Assembly: GCA_038239005.1 (NCBI GenBank) | Contig: JBBSFE010000005.1 | Location: 1-64,000, forward strand | Direction: 5' to 3' | Origin: DASXHD01 sp038239005 | GTDB lineage: Bacteria > Myxococcota_A > Polyangia > Polyangiales > Polyangiaceae | DNA length: 64,000 nucleotides | Part shown: one piece after another, positions 42,463-51,825 of the stretch | Layout of the letters: each line of letters starts with the position of its first letter | How positions within the stretch are numbered: position 1 is the first letter of the stretch | Notes under the pieces: generated by a model | The model's database searches: none | The model's input: the letters and a program-made list of their open reading frames with translations, nothing else | What the model was told of the DNA's origin: nothing | Program-made: the position numbers and the translations under genes

Positions 42463-43437
42463 ATGAGGCGCCTTCTCTGTCTCATCGTGGCGTGCTCGCC
42501 CGCGGCGCCCGTGCCTACGGTTTCGGTCTCCATCCCGATCGCCCGAGCGACGGTCACGCCTCCGATCGCGGTCGCGACCTCATGCGAGCTCTTGCTCGCG
42601 GCTCAGCACGAGGAAATCGCGAAGGCGATCGCGGCGTCGCGGAAAGGCGATCCCGACGAATGGAAAGAGCTCACCGACGCGGAGATCTACGCGCAGCCGC
42701 TCGGCATCGCGTGTCACGCATTTCATGGCGGGATATGGGCCGTCGCCATGGTGGGCTCGCCCACGCTCTATCCGCGTTGGAAGGGGATCTCGGTCGACCT
42801 CGGTGCCGTTGCCTATGTCGGCGACAAACGCATGGTCGGGACGGACGTCTATCACGCAGGCTACGGCGCGGACTTCACGGCCGTACGCTCGCGACTCGCA
42901 AGCGACTACGACGGCGACGGCATTCCAGAGCTTTGGATGTTCTCGCGCACCGACGGCGCCGAAGGTGGCCACTCCGATAAGAGCGGCCTCTACACCGCGA
43001 AGACCGACGTGACGGCGTTCGGACCGACGTCGACATTCGCCGACTTCGGCGAGCCGATCGACGTCGACGGCGATGGCATTCTCGATCTACCGACGAGCGC
43101 GGGCATCTACCTCGGCACGGAAGTCTCGTGTGAAGGCAAGAGCGACGAAGACGCCGCAGAGTTCGTCGCGCACGCAAAGCGCGACGGAACATTTTCGCTC
43201 GAAGACGATGTGGCCAAGGCGTTCGTAAAAAAGAAGTGGTGCCCCGCTCCACCTGGGGCGGTGAAGACGGCGCGCGATGCGCTCTGTGCGCGGCTCTGGA
43301 AAAAGCCCGCGACGAAATGCGTCCCGTGGGATTGCATCGCCGAATCACAAAACAAACCGCAGCCGCCCGGAGCGGATCGAACGTGCCGAGCGCGCATCGA
43401 AAGCGCAACTTTGCCCGTGCCTTTCACGCTGCCCTAA
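42463..43437 (+). CDS. Lipoprotein with EF-hand-like Asp loops
   Basis: Predicted lipoprotein of 324 residues: leader MRRLLCLIVACS with lipobox LIVAC. Two calcium-binding-type loops are evident, SDYDGDGIPELWM and DVDGDGILDLPT, as in FG-GAP and dockerin-like proteins. The C-terminal part has CPAPPGAVKTARDALC and CVPWDC. Function unknown; the Asp loops suggest calcium-stabilised structure outside the cell. Confidence 0.7.
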   Translation: MRRLLCLIVACSPAAPVPTVSVSIPIARATVTPPIAVATSCELLLAAQHEEIAKAIAASRKGDPDEWKELTDAEIYAQPLGIACHAFHGGIWAVAMVGSPTLYPRWKGISVDLGAVAYVGDKRMVGTDVYHAGYGADFTAVRSRLASDYDGDGIPELWMFSRTDGAEGGHSDKSGLYTAKTDVTAFGPTSTFADFGEPIDVDGDGILDLPTSAGIYLGTEVSCEGKSDEDAAEFVAHAKRDGTFSLEDDVAKAFVKKKWCPAPPGAVKTARDALCARLWKKPATKCVPWDCIAESQNKPQPPGADRTCRARIESATLPVPFTLP

Positions 43438-43479
43438 ACCCACCTCGCGCGGCCCCGCTTGTCGTGGTAGCTCGCATCG

Positions 43480-44820
43480 ATGGATTCGAAAGAGATGGTC
43501 GAGCTGTGCTTGAAGCACACGCTCTTTTCGTGGTCCGCGACGGGCAAAATCGATCCGATGCCGATCGCCCGCGCCGAAGGCGTCTACATTTATTCGCCCG
43601 ACGGCAAACGCTGGCTCGATTTCAACAGCCAGCTGATGAGCGTCAACATCGGGCACGGCCATCCGCACGTGATCGCCGCGATCAAGAAGCAAGCAGAGAC
43701 GCTCTGCTACGCGGGCCCCAGCATGGCCACCGAGATCCGCGCGAAGCTCGGCAAGCGTTTGGCGTCGCTCGTTCCCGGTGACATCAACACGTTCTTCTTC
43801 ACGCTCGGCGGCGCCGAGGCGAACGAAAACGCCATCAAGGCCGCGCGCCTCTTCACGGGCCGCCACAAAATCATCGCGCGCTATCGCAGCTATCACGGCG
43901 CAACGCACGGCGTGATGTCGCTCACCGGCGATCCGCGTCGCCTGCCGAACGAACCAGGCATGAGCGGCATCGTGCGCGTGATGGATCCGATCCCCTACGA
44001 CTACTCGTTCGGCAAAACCGAAGAAGAGATCGTCAAAAACAATCTTCAATATCTCGAAGAGGTCATTCACTACGAAGGCGACGACAAGATCGCCGCGATG
44101 TTCATCGAGACGGTCATTGGCACCAACGGAATTCTTCCGCCGCCGAAGGGCTATCTGCAGGGGCTCAAGAAGCTCCTCGAGAAATACGGAATCCTCCTCG
44201 TGTGCGACGAGGTCATGTGCGGCTGGGGTCGCACGGGCAAGCTTTTCGCGTTCGAGCACGGCGGCATCGTCCCGGACATCCTCACGATGGCGAAGGGGCT
44301 CACGAGCTCATACATGCCGCTCGGCGTGATGGGTGTCTCCGATCGCATCGCGGCGCACTTTCGCGACAACGTTTTCTACGGCGGCTTGACTTACAACGCC
44401 CACCCAATGAGCCTCGCCGCGGCCGACGCGGTGATTGACGTCATCGAAAACGAAAAGCTCGTCGAGCGCTCCGCGCGCATGGGCGAAGTGATGCGCGCTC
44501 ACATGGTCAAGCTCGCGCAAAAACACAAATCGATTCGCGAGCACCGCAACATTGGTCTTTTCGGAATCATCGAGCTACGCAAAAACGCGCAGAACGATCG
44601 CCTCGTTCCTTATGCGAGCTCGCACCCCGCGATGGCCAAGCTCGGAAAATTCTTCCGCGACAACGGGCTCTTCACGGTGCTGCAATGGGGCGGCGTGATG
44701 TGCAATCCGCCGCTGACGATTAGCGAAGCCGAGCTCGCCGAAGGTTTCGAGATCGTCGACCGCGGCCTCGCCATCACCGACGAGGCATTTACGCTCTGCG
44801 AGGCTTCCGGCCAAGCGTGA
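43480..44820 (+). CDS. Class III aminotransferase, possible beta-alanine:pyruvate transaminase
   Basis: PLP-dependent class III aminotransferase of 446 residues. ARYRSYHGATHGVMSLTGDPRR, the PLP-phosphate and Asp region LLVCDEVMCGWGRTGKLFAFEH and the Schiff-base Lys in ILTMAKGLTSSYMPLG are all present. The N-terminal FSWSATGKIDPMPIARAEG is typical of omega-amino-acid:pyruvate transaminases. Beta-alanine or beta-aminoisobutyrate as amino donor would close the pyrimidine pathway at 8-16 kb, but the distance (about 28 kb) and the broad specificity of the family leave this open. The 3' end overlaps the convergent gene by 32 bp. Confidence 0.88.
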   Translation: MDSKEMVELCLKHTLFSWSATGKIDPMPIARAEGVYIYSPDGKRWLDFNSQLMSVNIGHGHPHVIAAIKKQAETLCYAGPSMATEIRAKLGKRLASLVPGDINTFFFTLGGAEANENAIKAARLFTGRHKIIARYRSYHGATHGVMSLTGDPRRLPNEPGMSGIVRVMDPIPYDYSFGKTEEEIVKNNLQYLEEVIHYEGDDKIAAMFIETVIGTNGILPPPKGYLQGLKKLLEKYGILLVCDEVMCGWGRTGKLFAFEHGGIVPDILTMAKGLTSSYMPLGVMGVSDRIAAHFRDNVFYGGLTYNAHPMSLAAADAVIDVIENEKLVERSARMGEVMRAHMVKLAQKHKSIREHRNIGLFGIIELRKNAQNDRLVPYASSHPAMAKLGKFFRDNGLFTVLQWGGVMCNPPLTISEAELAEGFEIVDRGLAITDEAFTLCEASGQA

Positions 44821-45466
44821 AAGCGCGCTCGGTCACGAGGCCGAGCCAAAGCTGAAGTTGAGCGAAGCCGAGGCCGTTCATCGTCGAGACGAACGCGGAG
44901 CTCGGGCGATGCGACTCGGGCAAAAGTGGCGCGAGCACCGCGATGAGCATCGTCGTCCAAAGCGGCACGCTCAAGATCGATAGCGCGCGCGACCACATTT
45001 TTGCGGCCGCGAAGCACCACGTCCACGCGAGCGCGGCGAGCGTATACCCGAGCGCACCCCAGCCGGCCGTGAGCGGAAAGATGCTTCGCTCGAGCGCGAG
45101 ATACGCGACCGGGTCCGTGCGCGCGAGCTCGACACCGCGCGTGACCCACAGGCCTTCGCCCAGTTGATCGGGAACGACCGCGATCATCGTGAGCACGAGC
45201 ACCGCAATGGATCCTGAGCGCGGAAAATCGCGCTCGCGCACCATCGTGATTGCAAGCGCGAGATCCGCGAGCGCGCAGAGCTGCCATGGGAACCACCCGA
45301 GCCGAAATTGCCACGGGTGCGCTGCGATCGCCGCGATGCGCTCGGCGTCGGTGTGCGTGCTTCCGCCCGGAAGCATGGGCAAGAGGAGCGCCGCCATGCT
45401 GACGAGCGCGAGCCCGTGAACGAGAAAGTTCACGCAAAGAGCAATGAACGTGGCTCGCCATCTCAC
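44789..45466 (-). CDS. Multi-pass membrane protein of unknown function
   Basis: Membrane protein of 225 residues with about six hydrophobic helices: ATFIALCVNFLVHGLALVSMAALL, FPWQLCALADLALAITMV, GSIAVLVLTMIAVVPDQLG, PLTAGWGALGYTLAALAWTW, SVPLWTTMLIAVLAPLLP, GLGFAQLQLWLGLVTERAF. It has a Gly-Trp-Phe-Pro-Trp centre and conserved acids near the helix ends. GTG 45466 is the only good start. No family is recognised. Confidence 0.65.
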   Translation of the reverse strand: MRWRATFIALCVNFLVHGLALVSMAALLLPMLPGGSTHTDAERIAAIAAHPWQFRLGWFPWQLCALADLALAITMVRERDFPRSGSIAVLVLTMIAVVPDQLGEGLWVTRGVELARTDPVAYLALERSIFPLTAGWGALGYTLAALAWTWCFAAAKMWSRALSILSVPLWTTMLIAVLAPLLPESHRPSSAFVSTMNGLGFAQLQLWLGLVTERAFTLGRKPRRA

Positions 45467-45491
45467 GAATGCGAGGTTACGTAAGTAGCTA

Positions 45492-46532
45492 TTATTTTCC
45501 ACCGAACGCGAAGCCGGCGCTGCCGCCGCCCGACAGCGTGAACGCGCAGAGCCCGACGTCGTGGAAGCACTGCGCGCCCGCTTCGATGCGACCGCCGACG
45601 TAGAAGCCGCCCGCGACGAAGAATTTCGCATCGACGCCGCCGCCCGCGGCGATGCCCGCGCTCGGGCCGCCAAACCCGAAGCCGTCGAAGATGTAGCCGA
45701 TGCCGACGACTGCGAACGGATCGATGCTGAGCTCTCGCGCGCCGATGGCGATGGGAATGTCGTACCCAAGGCGAAGCTGCGAGACGCCGCCCGCGTTTTG
45801 TTGGACCGCGGTCAAGAGGAACGCTTGTCGCAAGCCGATGACGAATCCGTCGAACCGTCCCGTCACGTGGAGGCCGAACTCGATGTCGGGACGAAAACCT
45901 GCCCAGTCGTACGTGTTGAACGAACCGTTATCGGGGAAGTACATCCAGCTCGCGCCGATGCCCACCTGGAGGTAAGCGCCGCCGTGCGATGATTCGCCGG
46001 GCGTTCCCGTGGGCGTTTCTGGTTTGGGTTGCTCACCCGTTCCGCCCGTTCCGCTCATGCTCGCGGGGCCGAGAGCGACGGTTTCGCGGTGGGCCTTTTC
46101 GCCTTCCGGAATCATGAACGACTTCGTCACCGGCAGTTGCCCGGCAACTTCGAACGAGAAGTCGTGCTTACCGGGGTTGATCTCGATCGCGGTGCCGTCG
46201 AGGTGATCGGTGAGCGGCGCGCCGTCCATCGTGATTCTGATTTGCGTGACCGGGTTGCCGGACGCGTCCTTCACGTCGAACACGATGCCGGGGATGACGC
46301 CGTTGATTTCTTGCACGCGGTTGCGACACTCGGTCTTGACGATGTCGGGGCACGCGTCGGCGGCGCACGTTGCAAGCTCGCGTCGAGCGTCGATGAGCTT
46401 GCCTTGCTTTCGAAGCGCGATGGACTTGTCGTTTGCGGCGATGCACGCATCGTCGTTCTGGGCGTTCGCACGCTCAGCCAAACAGAGGACGCCAACGGCC
46501 GCGAGCCAAACCACCGATCGAAGTGCGAGCAT
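45492..46532 (-). CDS. Secreted protein with PEGA-like and beta-barrel-like regions
   Basis: Exported protein of 346 residues. The signal peptide MLALRSVVWLAAVGVLCLAE is followed by a helical Cys-containing domain (DDACIAANDKSIALRKQGKLIDARRELATCAADACPDIVKTEC), a PEGA-like strand (VTQIRITMDGAPLTDHLDGTAIEINPGKHDFSFEVAG), a Pro/Thr/Gly linker and a C-terminal membrane-barrel-like part (ending GFAFGGK). This layout is frequent beside Ser/Thr kinases in myxobacteria. ATG 46532 has AAGGG 6 bp before it; GTG 46547 overlaps the kinase stop and is the alternative. Confidence 0.75.
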   Translation of the reverse strand: MLALRSVVWLAAVGVLCLAERANAQNDDACIAANDKSIALRKQGKLIDARRELATCAADACPDIVKTECRNRVQEINGVIPGIVFDVKDASGNPVTQIRITMDGAPLTDHLDGTAIEINPGKHDFSFEVAGQLPVTKSFMIPEGEKAHRETVALGPASMSGTGGTGEQPKPETPTGTPGESSHGGAYLQVGIGASWMYFPDNGSFNTYDWAGFRPDIEFGLHVTGRFDGFVIGLRQAFLLTAVQQNAGGVSQLRLGYDIPIAIGARELSIDPFAVVGIGYIFDGFGFGGPSAGIAAGGGVDAKFFVAGGFYVGGRIEAGAQCFHDVGLCAFTLSGGGSAGFAFGGK

Positions 46533-46543
46533 TCGTGACCCTT

Positions 46544-48121
46544 TCACGGACAGATCTTGCTGAAGTGTTTCTGGCCGTCTGCATCATAGTTCGTGACGTA
46601 GTGGCAAGAGCCTGCGGCGGAGGGCGTCGTTGCCGAGTAGGTGACGGCGGGAGCGCTCGCGACGGGCTTGATCTTCGTAGACCCCGTTGGCGAGGCCGTC
46701 GCGCCCGCGACGGTCGGAGTCACCGTCGCGCTCGCGCTCGCCGTGGGTGTCGAGCTCGGCGCGGGCAAAAACACGACCTCGGCGGGCGCCGTCGCGTTGG
46801 GCTGCGCGACGACGGTGACGGTGTTGTGCTTGTTCGCGACAACGAAAAAGACCAGTCCGATGCCGAGGCAGAGGATGGCGCACACCACAGCGATGATCGC
46901 ACCGACGTTGAGCTTGTGGGTCGGAAGGACGGCGGTCGACATCGACGAGACAGCTCGGCCGCCCGTCGTTGCGGCGTTGACGGCATACGGTGCCACGTAG
47001 ACCGGCGCCGTGTTCGGTGGTGGTGTGTGCTGCATGTGCATCGGCGTCATGCCGACCGGAATGGGCTGCTGCATTTGCTGCGGCATCGGCGTGGTCGGAC
47101 CGAATGCCGGCGAGCTCTGAAGCGCGGCGAGTATCGGACCTGACGCGCCCGGAGGCGGCTGGAGGAGCTCACCCCATTTGGTTTCCCAGGTGGCGATGCC
47201 GAACATTTCGGCGAGCGTCGTGCGCGCCGGCGCGCCGCCGCCGCTCACCAGACGATAGGCTTCGCGGTTCGCGTCGCGCATGACGCGCGCGTCCGCCCAC
47301 CTGTAACGTTTGTCGTATGCGAGCGCATAATCGACGAGCGCGATCACCGATGGATGCGCGTTCGGCATCACGGTCGCCAGCGATCGCGCGGGCTGCGTCG
47401 CCGCGGCGATGATGATCTGTGTCGCGTTGTCGGCGTCGTGAACGTAGTGGCCGGTGAGCAGCGTGAACATCGTCGCGCCGAGCGCCCACAAATCCGTCTG
47501 CCCATCGACGTCGTTCGTTCGGCCGCCTGCTTGTTCCGGTGGAAGGAACGCTGGTGTTCCGAGCAACGCGCCCGTTTGTGTGAGCGCACCGGGCGCCCCG
47601 GCAAGAACGTCGCGCATGCGTGCGATTCCAAAGTCGAGGACCTTGACGGTGCCATCGCGCAAGATGAAGAGGTTCGCGGGCTTCAGATCGCGATGGACGA
47701 TCTGTTTGGCGTGAGCGGCGATGAGCACACCGAGCACTTGATCCATGATCGAGAGCACGACCTGCGTCGGCAACGCGTTGCCGCGATTCTCGGCGAGCGT
47801 CGCGACCTCGGCGCCGTCGAGTAGCTCCATCACGATGAACGGCGTTCCGTCTTCGGCCACGTCGTCGTCCAAGACGGCGAGGGCACCCGGATGGTCGACG
47901 GTGTTCGCGAGATACCCCTCACGCACGAATCGCTGTTTGGCTTCGGTCTGGAGGGCGATCTCGGGGTGGAGGATTTTCACCGCGAAGCGCTTGTTGTTTC
48001 GATGCGTCGCGAGGTAGACGGCGGCCATCCCGCCCACTCCGAGAACGGCATCGAGACGATAGCGCTCGCGCAGCACCGTGCCGATGCGCGCCTCGGCGCG
48101 CTTTCGAAGCTCGTCGCTCAT
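46544..48121 (-). CDS. Eukaryotic-type Ser/Thr protein kinase
   Basis: Membrane-anchored kinase of 525 residues. The catalytic domain (about 20-290) has the Gly loop LGVGGMAAVYLA, Lys in FAVKILHPE, HRDLKPANLF, DFGIAR and the PPEQAGG/DLWALG activation and F-helix regions. A Met/Gln/Pro-rich juxtamembrane segment leads to one transmembrane helix (VGAIIAVVCAILCLGIGLVFF, near residue 410) and a short Thr/Ala/Pro-rich outer part. It is translationally coupled to the secreted protein downstream, which could be its ligand or effector. Confidence 0.92.
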   Translation of the reverse strand: MSDELRKRAEARIGTVLRERYRLDAVLGVGGMAAVYLATHRNNKRFAVKILHPEIALQTEAKQRFVREGYLANTVDHPGALAVLDDDVAEDGTPFIVMELLDGAEVATLAENRGNALPTQVVLSIMDQVLGVLIAAHAKQIVHRDLKPANLFILRDGTVKVLDFGIARMRDVLAGAPGALTQTGALLGTPAFLPPEQAGGRTNDVDGQTDLWALGATMFTLLTGHYVHDADNATQIIIAAATQPARSLATVMPNAHPSVIALVDYALAYDKRYRWADARVMRDANREAYRLVSGGGAPARTTLAEMFGIATWETKWGELLQPPPGASGPILAALQSSPAFGPTTPMPQQMQQPIPVGMTPMHMQHTPPPNTAPVYVAPYAVNAATTGGRAVSSMSTAVLPTHKLNVGAIIAVVCAILCLGIGLVFFVVANKHNTVTVVAQPNATAPAEVVFLPAPSSTPTASASATVTPTVAGATASPTGSTKIKPVASAPAVTYSATTPSAAGSCHYVTNYDADGQKHFSKICP

Positions 48122-48148
48122 CCTCCCAAGCTAGGCTTATCATGACAC

Positions 48149-49075
48149 ATGCGGTTTTGGGTCTTCGCCCTCCTCCTCGCTTGTGATCGCACGCCGGACT
48201 CGCCGGCAGACGCGGGCGCCGAGGCGGAAGCCCCATTCGACGCAGCCGACGAGACGTCCGAAACGAGCATTGGCGATGTCACGGAAGAGCCGCCACCGCC
48301 GATTCCGGGCCGCGTTCGGATCATGTCGGCGAATCTCACGAGCGGCACCCAGCAATCATACGAAGATCCAGGCATCCGAATCTTTCAGGGCCTCCAGCCG
48401 GACGTCGTCGTGATCCAAGAGTTCAAGTACCCAGCCGGCCTTCGCGCATTCGTCGACGCCGCATTCGGAACGACGTTTTCTTTTTACGTCGAGCCGACCG
48501 GCAATATCCCGAACGGCATCGTGAGCCGCTATCCGATCATCGACGCAGGCTCGTGGGTCGACGCATCGGTGAGTGACCGCGGGTTCGCGTGGGCGCGCAT
48601 CGCCGCACCGGGAACCATCGAGCTCTTCGCAGTGAGCCTCCACTTGCTGACGACGAGCGAAACCGTGCGCGACACCGAAGCCAAACAGCTCATTGGGTAC
48701 ATCCAAGCGAACGCACCGCCGGCTGATTACCTCCTCATCGGCGGCGACCTCAACACCGAGTCAGCGACCGAAGCGGCGATGATCGATCTGTCTGCGCTCG
48801 TCATGACAACCGGTCCGTACCCGATGGATCAAAACGGCAATACGAACTCGAGCATGAATCGAAATCGCCCTCACGACTGGGTGCTCGGCGGCATCTCGCT
48901 TCACTCGCGCGCCGCGCCCGTGGCCATAGGCTTTTCGTCGTATCCGAGCGGTCTCGTATTCGACAGCCGCGTCTACACGCCGCTCTCCGAGGTCGCCCCC
49001 GTAATGATGACGGACTCGGGGGCGACCGGCATGCAGCACATGGCCGTGGTCCGCGATTTCGTGTTCGACAAGTAG
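48149..49075 (+). CDS. EEP-family (endonuclease/exonuclease/phosphatase) lipoprotein
   Basis: Predicted lipoprotein of 308 residues: leader with lipobox LLLAC, acidic linker, then an EEP domain. Family motifs are in order: IMSANLTSG (Asn), VVVIQEFKYPAG (Glu metal ligand), GGDLNTES (Asp-x-Asn), HDWVLGG and MQHMAVVRDF (His). Such secreted enzymes are DNases or phosphodiesterases; secretion fits degradation of extracellular DNA or lipids. It starts 27 bp from the divergent kinase gene. The following gap 49076-49217 contains nothing recognised. Confidence 0.85.
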   Translation: MRFWVFALLLACDRTPDSPADAGAEAEAPFDAADETSETSIGDVTEEPPPPIPGRVRIMSANLTSGTQQSYEDPGIRIFQGLQPDVVVIQEFKYPAGLRAFVDAAFGTTFSFYVEPTGNIPNGIVSRYPIIDAGSWVDASVSDRGFAWARIAAPGTIELFAVSLHLLTTSETVRDTEAKQLIGYIQANAPPADYLLIGGDLNTESATEAAMIDLSALVMTTGPYPMDQNGNTNSSMNRNRPHDWVLGGISLHSRAAPVAIGFSSYPSGLVFDSRVYTPLSEVAPVMMTDSGATGMQHMAVVRDFVFDK

Positions 49076-49217
49076 AGATCGTGCGGATCCGAACGATCTC
49101 CGTTCGCGACGGCCCGCGACCCCGCGGCGGGCCGCGCGCGATTCGAGAGTTCGGATCCGAACTCTGGCGGAATCAGCGGGGAATCTGGGTGGTCGAGGTC
49201 TTGCTTCGTGGCCGCGT

Positions 49218-51329
49218 ATGGTTCGTCGCGTTCTTACGGTGGCAGTGGCATTTTCGGTGCTCGCTTGCGGGTCGCCTGGCGAACGCGTTGGGTCGAGCGA
49301 GGCTGACCTCGCGACGGTGTGCGGCGCGTCGATGTCGAGCGCGATTCAAGGGCGCGACGTGTCCGTTTATCAGGGCAACTTCGACTGGAACGCGCAGAAG
49401 GCGGCGGGCGTCGTGTTCGGCTACGCGCGCATCGGCGACGGACTCGGCGGCGACAGCCAGTTCACGAGCAACTGGTCCAAGATGAAAGCCGCGGGCATCT
49501 ATCGGGGCGCGTACCAATTCTTCGAGCCCGGCGAAGACGAAGTCGCGCAAGCGAACTTGATGATCGGTGCCGTCGGTCAGCTCGGCGACGGCGACTTGCC
49601 ATGCATGATCGACGTCGAGACGACGGGCGGCCAGAGCGGCGCGACGATCGCGTCGAAGGTCGCGCATTGGATTTCACTCGTCGGCGCAGCCACGGGCAAG
49701 GCGCCCGTCATCTACACCGGCCCGTACTTCTGGCAAGACAACGTCGGCTCGACCAACTTCGGCACGACGCCGCTTTGGATCGCCGACTACGGCCCGAGCT
49801 GCCCGCTCGTTCCCAATGGCTGGTCGAGCTGGACGATGTGGCAATACAGCGACGGCTCGGGCTCGCTCGATCACGACGTCTTCAATGGCTCGCTCGCTGA
49901 TTTGCAAAAGCTCGCCGGCGCGGGAGGCCCCGTCTACCCGATGATCGTCCATCGCGGCGCATCCGACATCAACGGCGACGGCAAGACGGACATCTGCGCG
50001 CGCGCCGCAGCCGGAATCGTTTGCAGTGTCTCGAACGGCACCGCGACGCCCGATGAAATCAGCGGCCCCGCGTGGAGCGACGCCGCCGGCTGGGACAACC
50101 CGCAATATTATTGGACGATCCAAATCGCCGACATCGACGGCGACGGCAAAGGCGATCTCTGCGCGCGCGACGCACAAGGCATCGTGTGCGAAATCTCGAG
50201 CGGCGACGGCTTCGGCGCAGAAGTTCGCGGCCCCGCGTGGAGCGACGCCGCAGGTTGGGCGAAGCCGGAGTACTACGGGACGATCCAATTCGCCGACATC
50301 AACGGCGACGGCAAAGCCGACGTATGCGCGCGCGCAGCCGCGGGCATCGTGTGCAGCGTGTCGACGGGGAGCGGATTCGCTCCCGCGATCAACGGCCCAG
50401 GATGGAGCGATGCCGCCAACTGGAACAAGCCGCAATACTATTCGACGATCCAACTCGTCGACATCAACGGCGACGGCAAAGCAGATGTGTGCGGTCGCTC
50501 GGCCGCGGGCATCGTGTGCAGTCTGTCCGACGGAAAAAGTTTTGCGACAGCGATCACCGGCCCCGCGTGGGGAGACGATACCGGTTGGGCGAGCCCCGAG
50601 TACGAATCGACGATTCGCTACGCCGACGTCAACGGTGACGGAAAGATGGACGTCTGCGGCCGCTCGGCCGTCGGAATGGTGTGCGAGCTCTCGAACGGCA
50701 ACGGCTTTCCTACCGAGATCGCGGGCCCGACATGGAGCGACGCGACGGGCTGGGCGGCGCCGCAGTACTACACGACGATCCAAACCGCCGACGTCAACGG
50801 CGATGGCAAAGCCGACTTGTGCGCGCGCGCAGCCGCTGGCGTGATTTGCGATTTGTCGACCGGCACCGGCTTCGGCACGGAAATCACCGGCCCCGCGTGG
50901 ACATCGGCCGGCGGATGGGACGCGCCCGAATACGATTCGACCATCGGTTTTGCCGACATCGACAACGACGGCAAAGACGACGTCTGCGCGCGCGGCTGGG
51001 TCGGCGTCTTGTGTGCGCTCTCGACGGGCGCGGGCTTCGCCGATCCACAGCCGGGCCCGCAATGGGGCGAGACGAACGGGTGGGGCGCCGAGAAATATTA
51101 CGCGACGATCCGGTACGCGGGCGCCAAAACGAAAAGCACGACGCCGGCTCCTCCTCCGTCGAGCGACGGCGGAACGTCGAAGCCGCCCAATGGCGACAAT
51201 GGTTCGTCGGGGGGTTGCTCCGCAAGCTCGGCCGGAATTCCGAGCGGCTCGAGCCTCGCGTGGCTCGCGCTCGCCGGCGGCCTCTTGATCGCGCGCCGCC
51301 GCGCCGAGACGCGCGCGCGGGGGCAATAG
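49218..51329 (+). CDS. GH25 lysozyme with seven FG-GAP-like repeats and MYXO-CTERM tail
   Basis: Secreted modular protein of 703 residues. Lipobox LAC and a short linker are followed by a GH25 lysozyme (about 40-235): QGRDVSVYQGNFDW, GYARIGDG, GAYQFFEPG, CMIDVETTGG (Asp-x-Glu catalytic pair), PVIYTGPYFW, WMWQYSDGSGSLDHDVFNG. Seven 55-residue repeats, each with a DxNxDGK calcium loop and GPAWSDAAGW..P.Y..TI, form a probable integrin-like propeller. The end, SSGGCSASSAGIP and a hydrophobic helix with an ARRRAETR tail, matches MYXO-CTERM surface sorting. It would cut peptidoglycan of prey or self. Having both a lipobox and a C-terminal anchor is odd. Confidence 0.88.
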   Translation: MVRRVLTVAVAFSVLACGSPGERVGSSEADLATVCGASMSSAIQGRDVSVYQGNFDWNAQKAAGVVFGYARIGDGLGGDSQFTSNWSKMKAAGIYRGAYQFFEPGEDEVAQANLMIGAVGQLGDGDLPCMIDVETTGGQSGATIASKVAHWISLVGAATGKAPVIYTGPYFWQDNVGSTNFGTTPLWIADYGPSCPLVPNGWSSWTMWQYSDGSGSLDHDVFNGSLADLQKLAGAGGPVYPMIVHRGASDINGDGKTDICARAAAGIVCSVSNGTATPDEISGPAWSDAAGWDNPQYYWTIQIADIDGDGKGDLCARDAQGIVCEISSGDGFGAEVRGPAWSDAAGWAKPEYYGTIQFADINGDGKADVCARAAAGIVCSVSTGSGFAPAINGPGWSDAANWNKPQYYSTIQLVDINGDGKADVCGRSAAGIVCSLSDGKSFATAITGPAWGDDTGWASPEYESTIRYADVNGDGKMDVCGRSAVGMVCELSNGNGFPTEIAGPTWSDATGWAAPQYYTTIQTADVNGDGKADLCARAAAGVICDLSTGTGFGTEITGPAWTSAGGWDAPEYDSTIGFADIDNDGKDDVCARGWVGVLCALSTGAGFADPQPGPQWGETNGWGAEKYYATIRYAGAKTKSTTPAPPPSSDGGTSKPPNGDNGSSGGCSASSAGIPSGSSLAWLALAGGLLIARRRAETRARGQ
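49965..51119 (+). repeat. Seven 165-bp in-frame repeats
   Basis: Seven units of about 165 bp encode the FG-GAP-like domain of the lysozyme. Each starts with GAC-ATC/GTC-AAC/GAC-GGC-GAC-GGC-AAA codons. Units are similar at DNA level, so unequal recombination could change their number. Confidence 0.85.
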
Positions 51330-51345
51330 CGCTTAGACTGGCGCC

Positions 51346-51819
51346 ATGGACGTCACGATTCGGCCGGCGACGGAAGCCGACCAACCCGATCTCGGTCGCA
51401 TGGCTGCGCGTCTCGTGCGTATGCACCACTCGCTCGATGCGCAGCGATTCTTCCTCGTCGAGCCGATCGAGCAAGGCTACGGCCGCTGGCTCGCGCGCGA
51501 GGCGACCAACGCGCGCTCGGTCGTGCTCGTTGCGGTGGCCGAAGAGAAAGTCGTTGGCTACGTCTATGGCGCGCTGACGGAACGAGACTGGATGATGCTG
51601 CTCGATGCATGCGCTGCGCTCCACGACATCTGGGTCGACGACGCAGCGCGCCGCTCCGGCGTCGCGCGCAAGCTCGCCGAAGCCTTCATCGCGCGAGCGA
51701 AAGATCTCGGCGCGCCTCGCGTCGTCCTCTCGACCGCAGCGAAGAACGAGGGCGCACAACATTTTTTCGGCTCGATGTCGTTCCGCCGAACGATGATCGA
51801 GATGACCCGCGAGCTCTGA
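51346..51819 (+). CDS. GNAT-family N-acetyltransferase
   Basis: Acetyltransferase of 157 residues. The fold is complete: IRPATEADQPDLGRM at the N-terminus, acetyl-CoA-binding loop in IWVDDAARRSGVARKLAEAFI (a Q/R-x-x-G-x-A-type turn), VVLSTAAKNEGAQHFFGSMSFRRT at the C-terminus. It starts 16 bp after the lysozyme gene and stands 6 bp before the ketosynthase gene. If it belongs to the cluster it could acylate an amine of the product, but GNAT genes are common and the link may be accidental. Confidence 0.82.
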   Translation: MDVTIRPATEADQPDLGRMAARLVRMHHSLDAQRFFLVEPIEQGYGRWLAREATNARSVVLVAVAEEKVVGYVYGALTERDWMMLLDACAALHDIWVDDAARRSGVARKLAEAFIARAKDLGAPRVVLSTAAKNEGAQHFFGSMSFRRTMIEMTREL

Positions 51820-51825
51820 TCCGAG

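Noticed and set aside
49674..51326. Long minus-strand open frame opposite the lysozyme gene
   Set aside because: Mirror of the repeat codons on the other strand; the plus-strand protein has clear domains.
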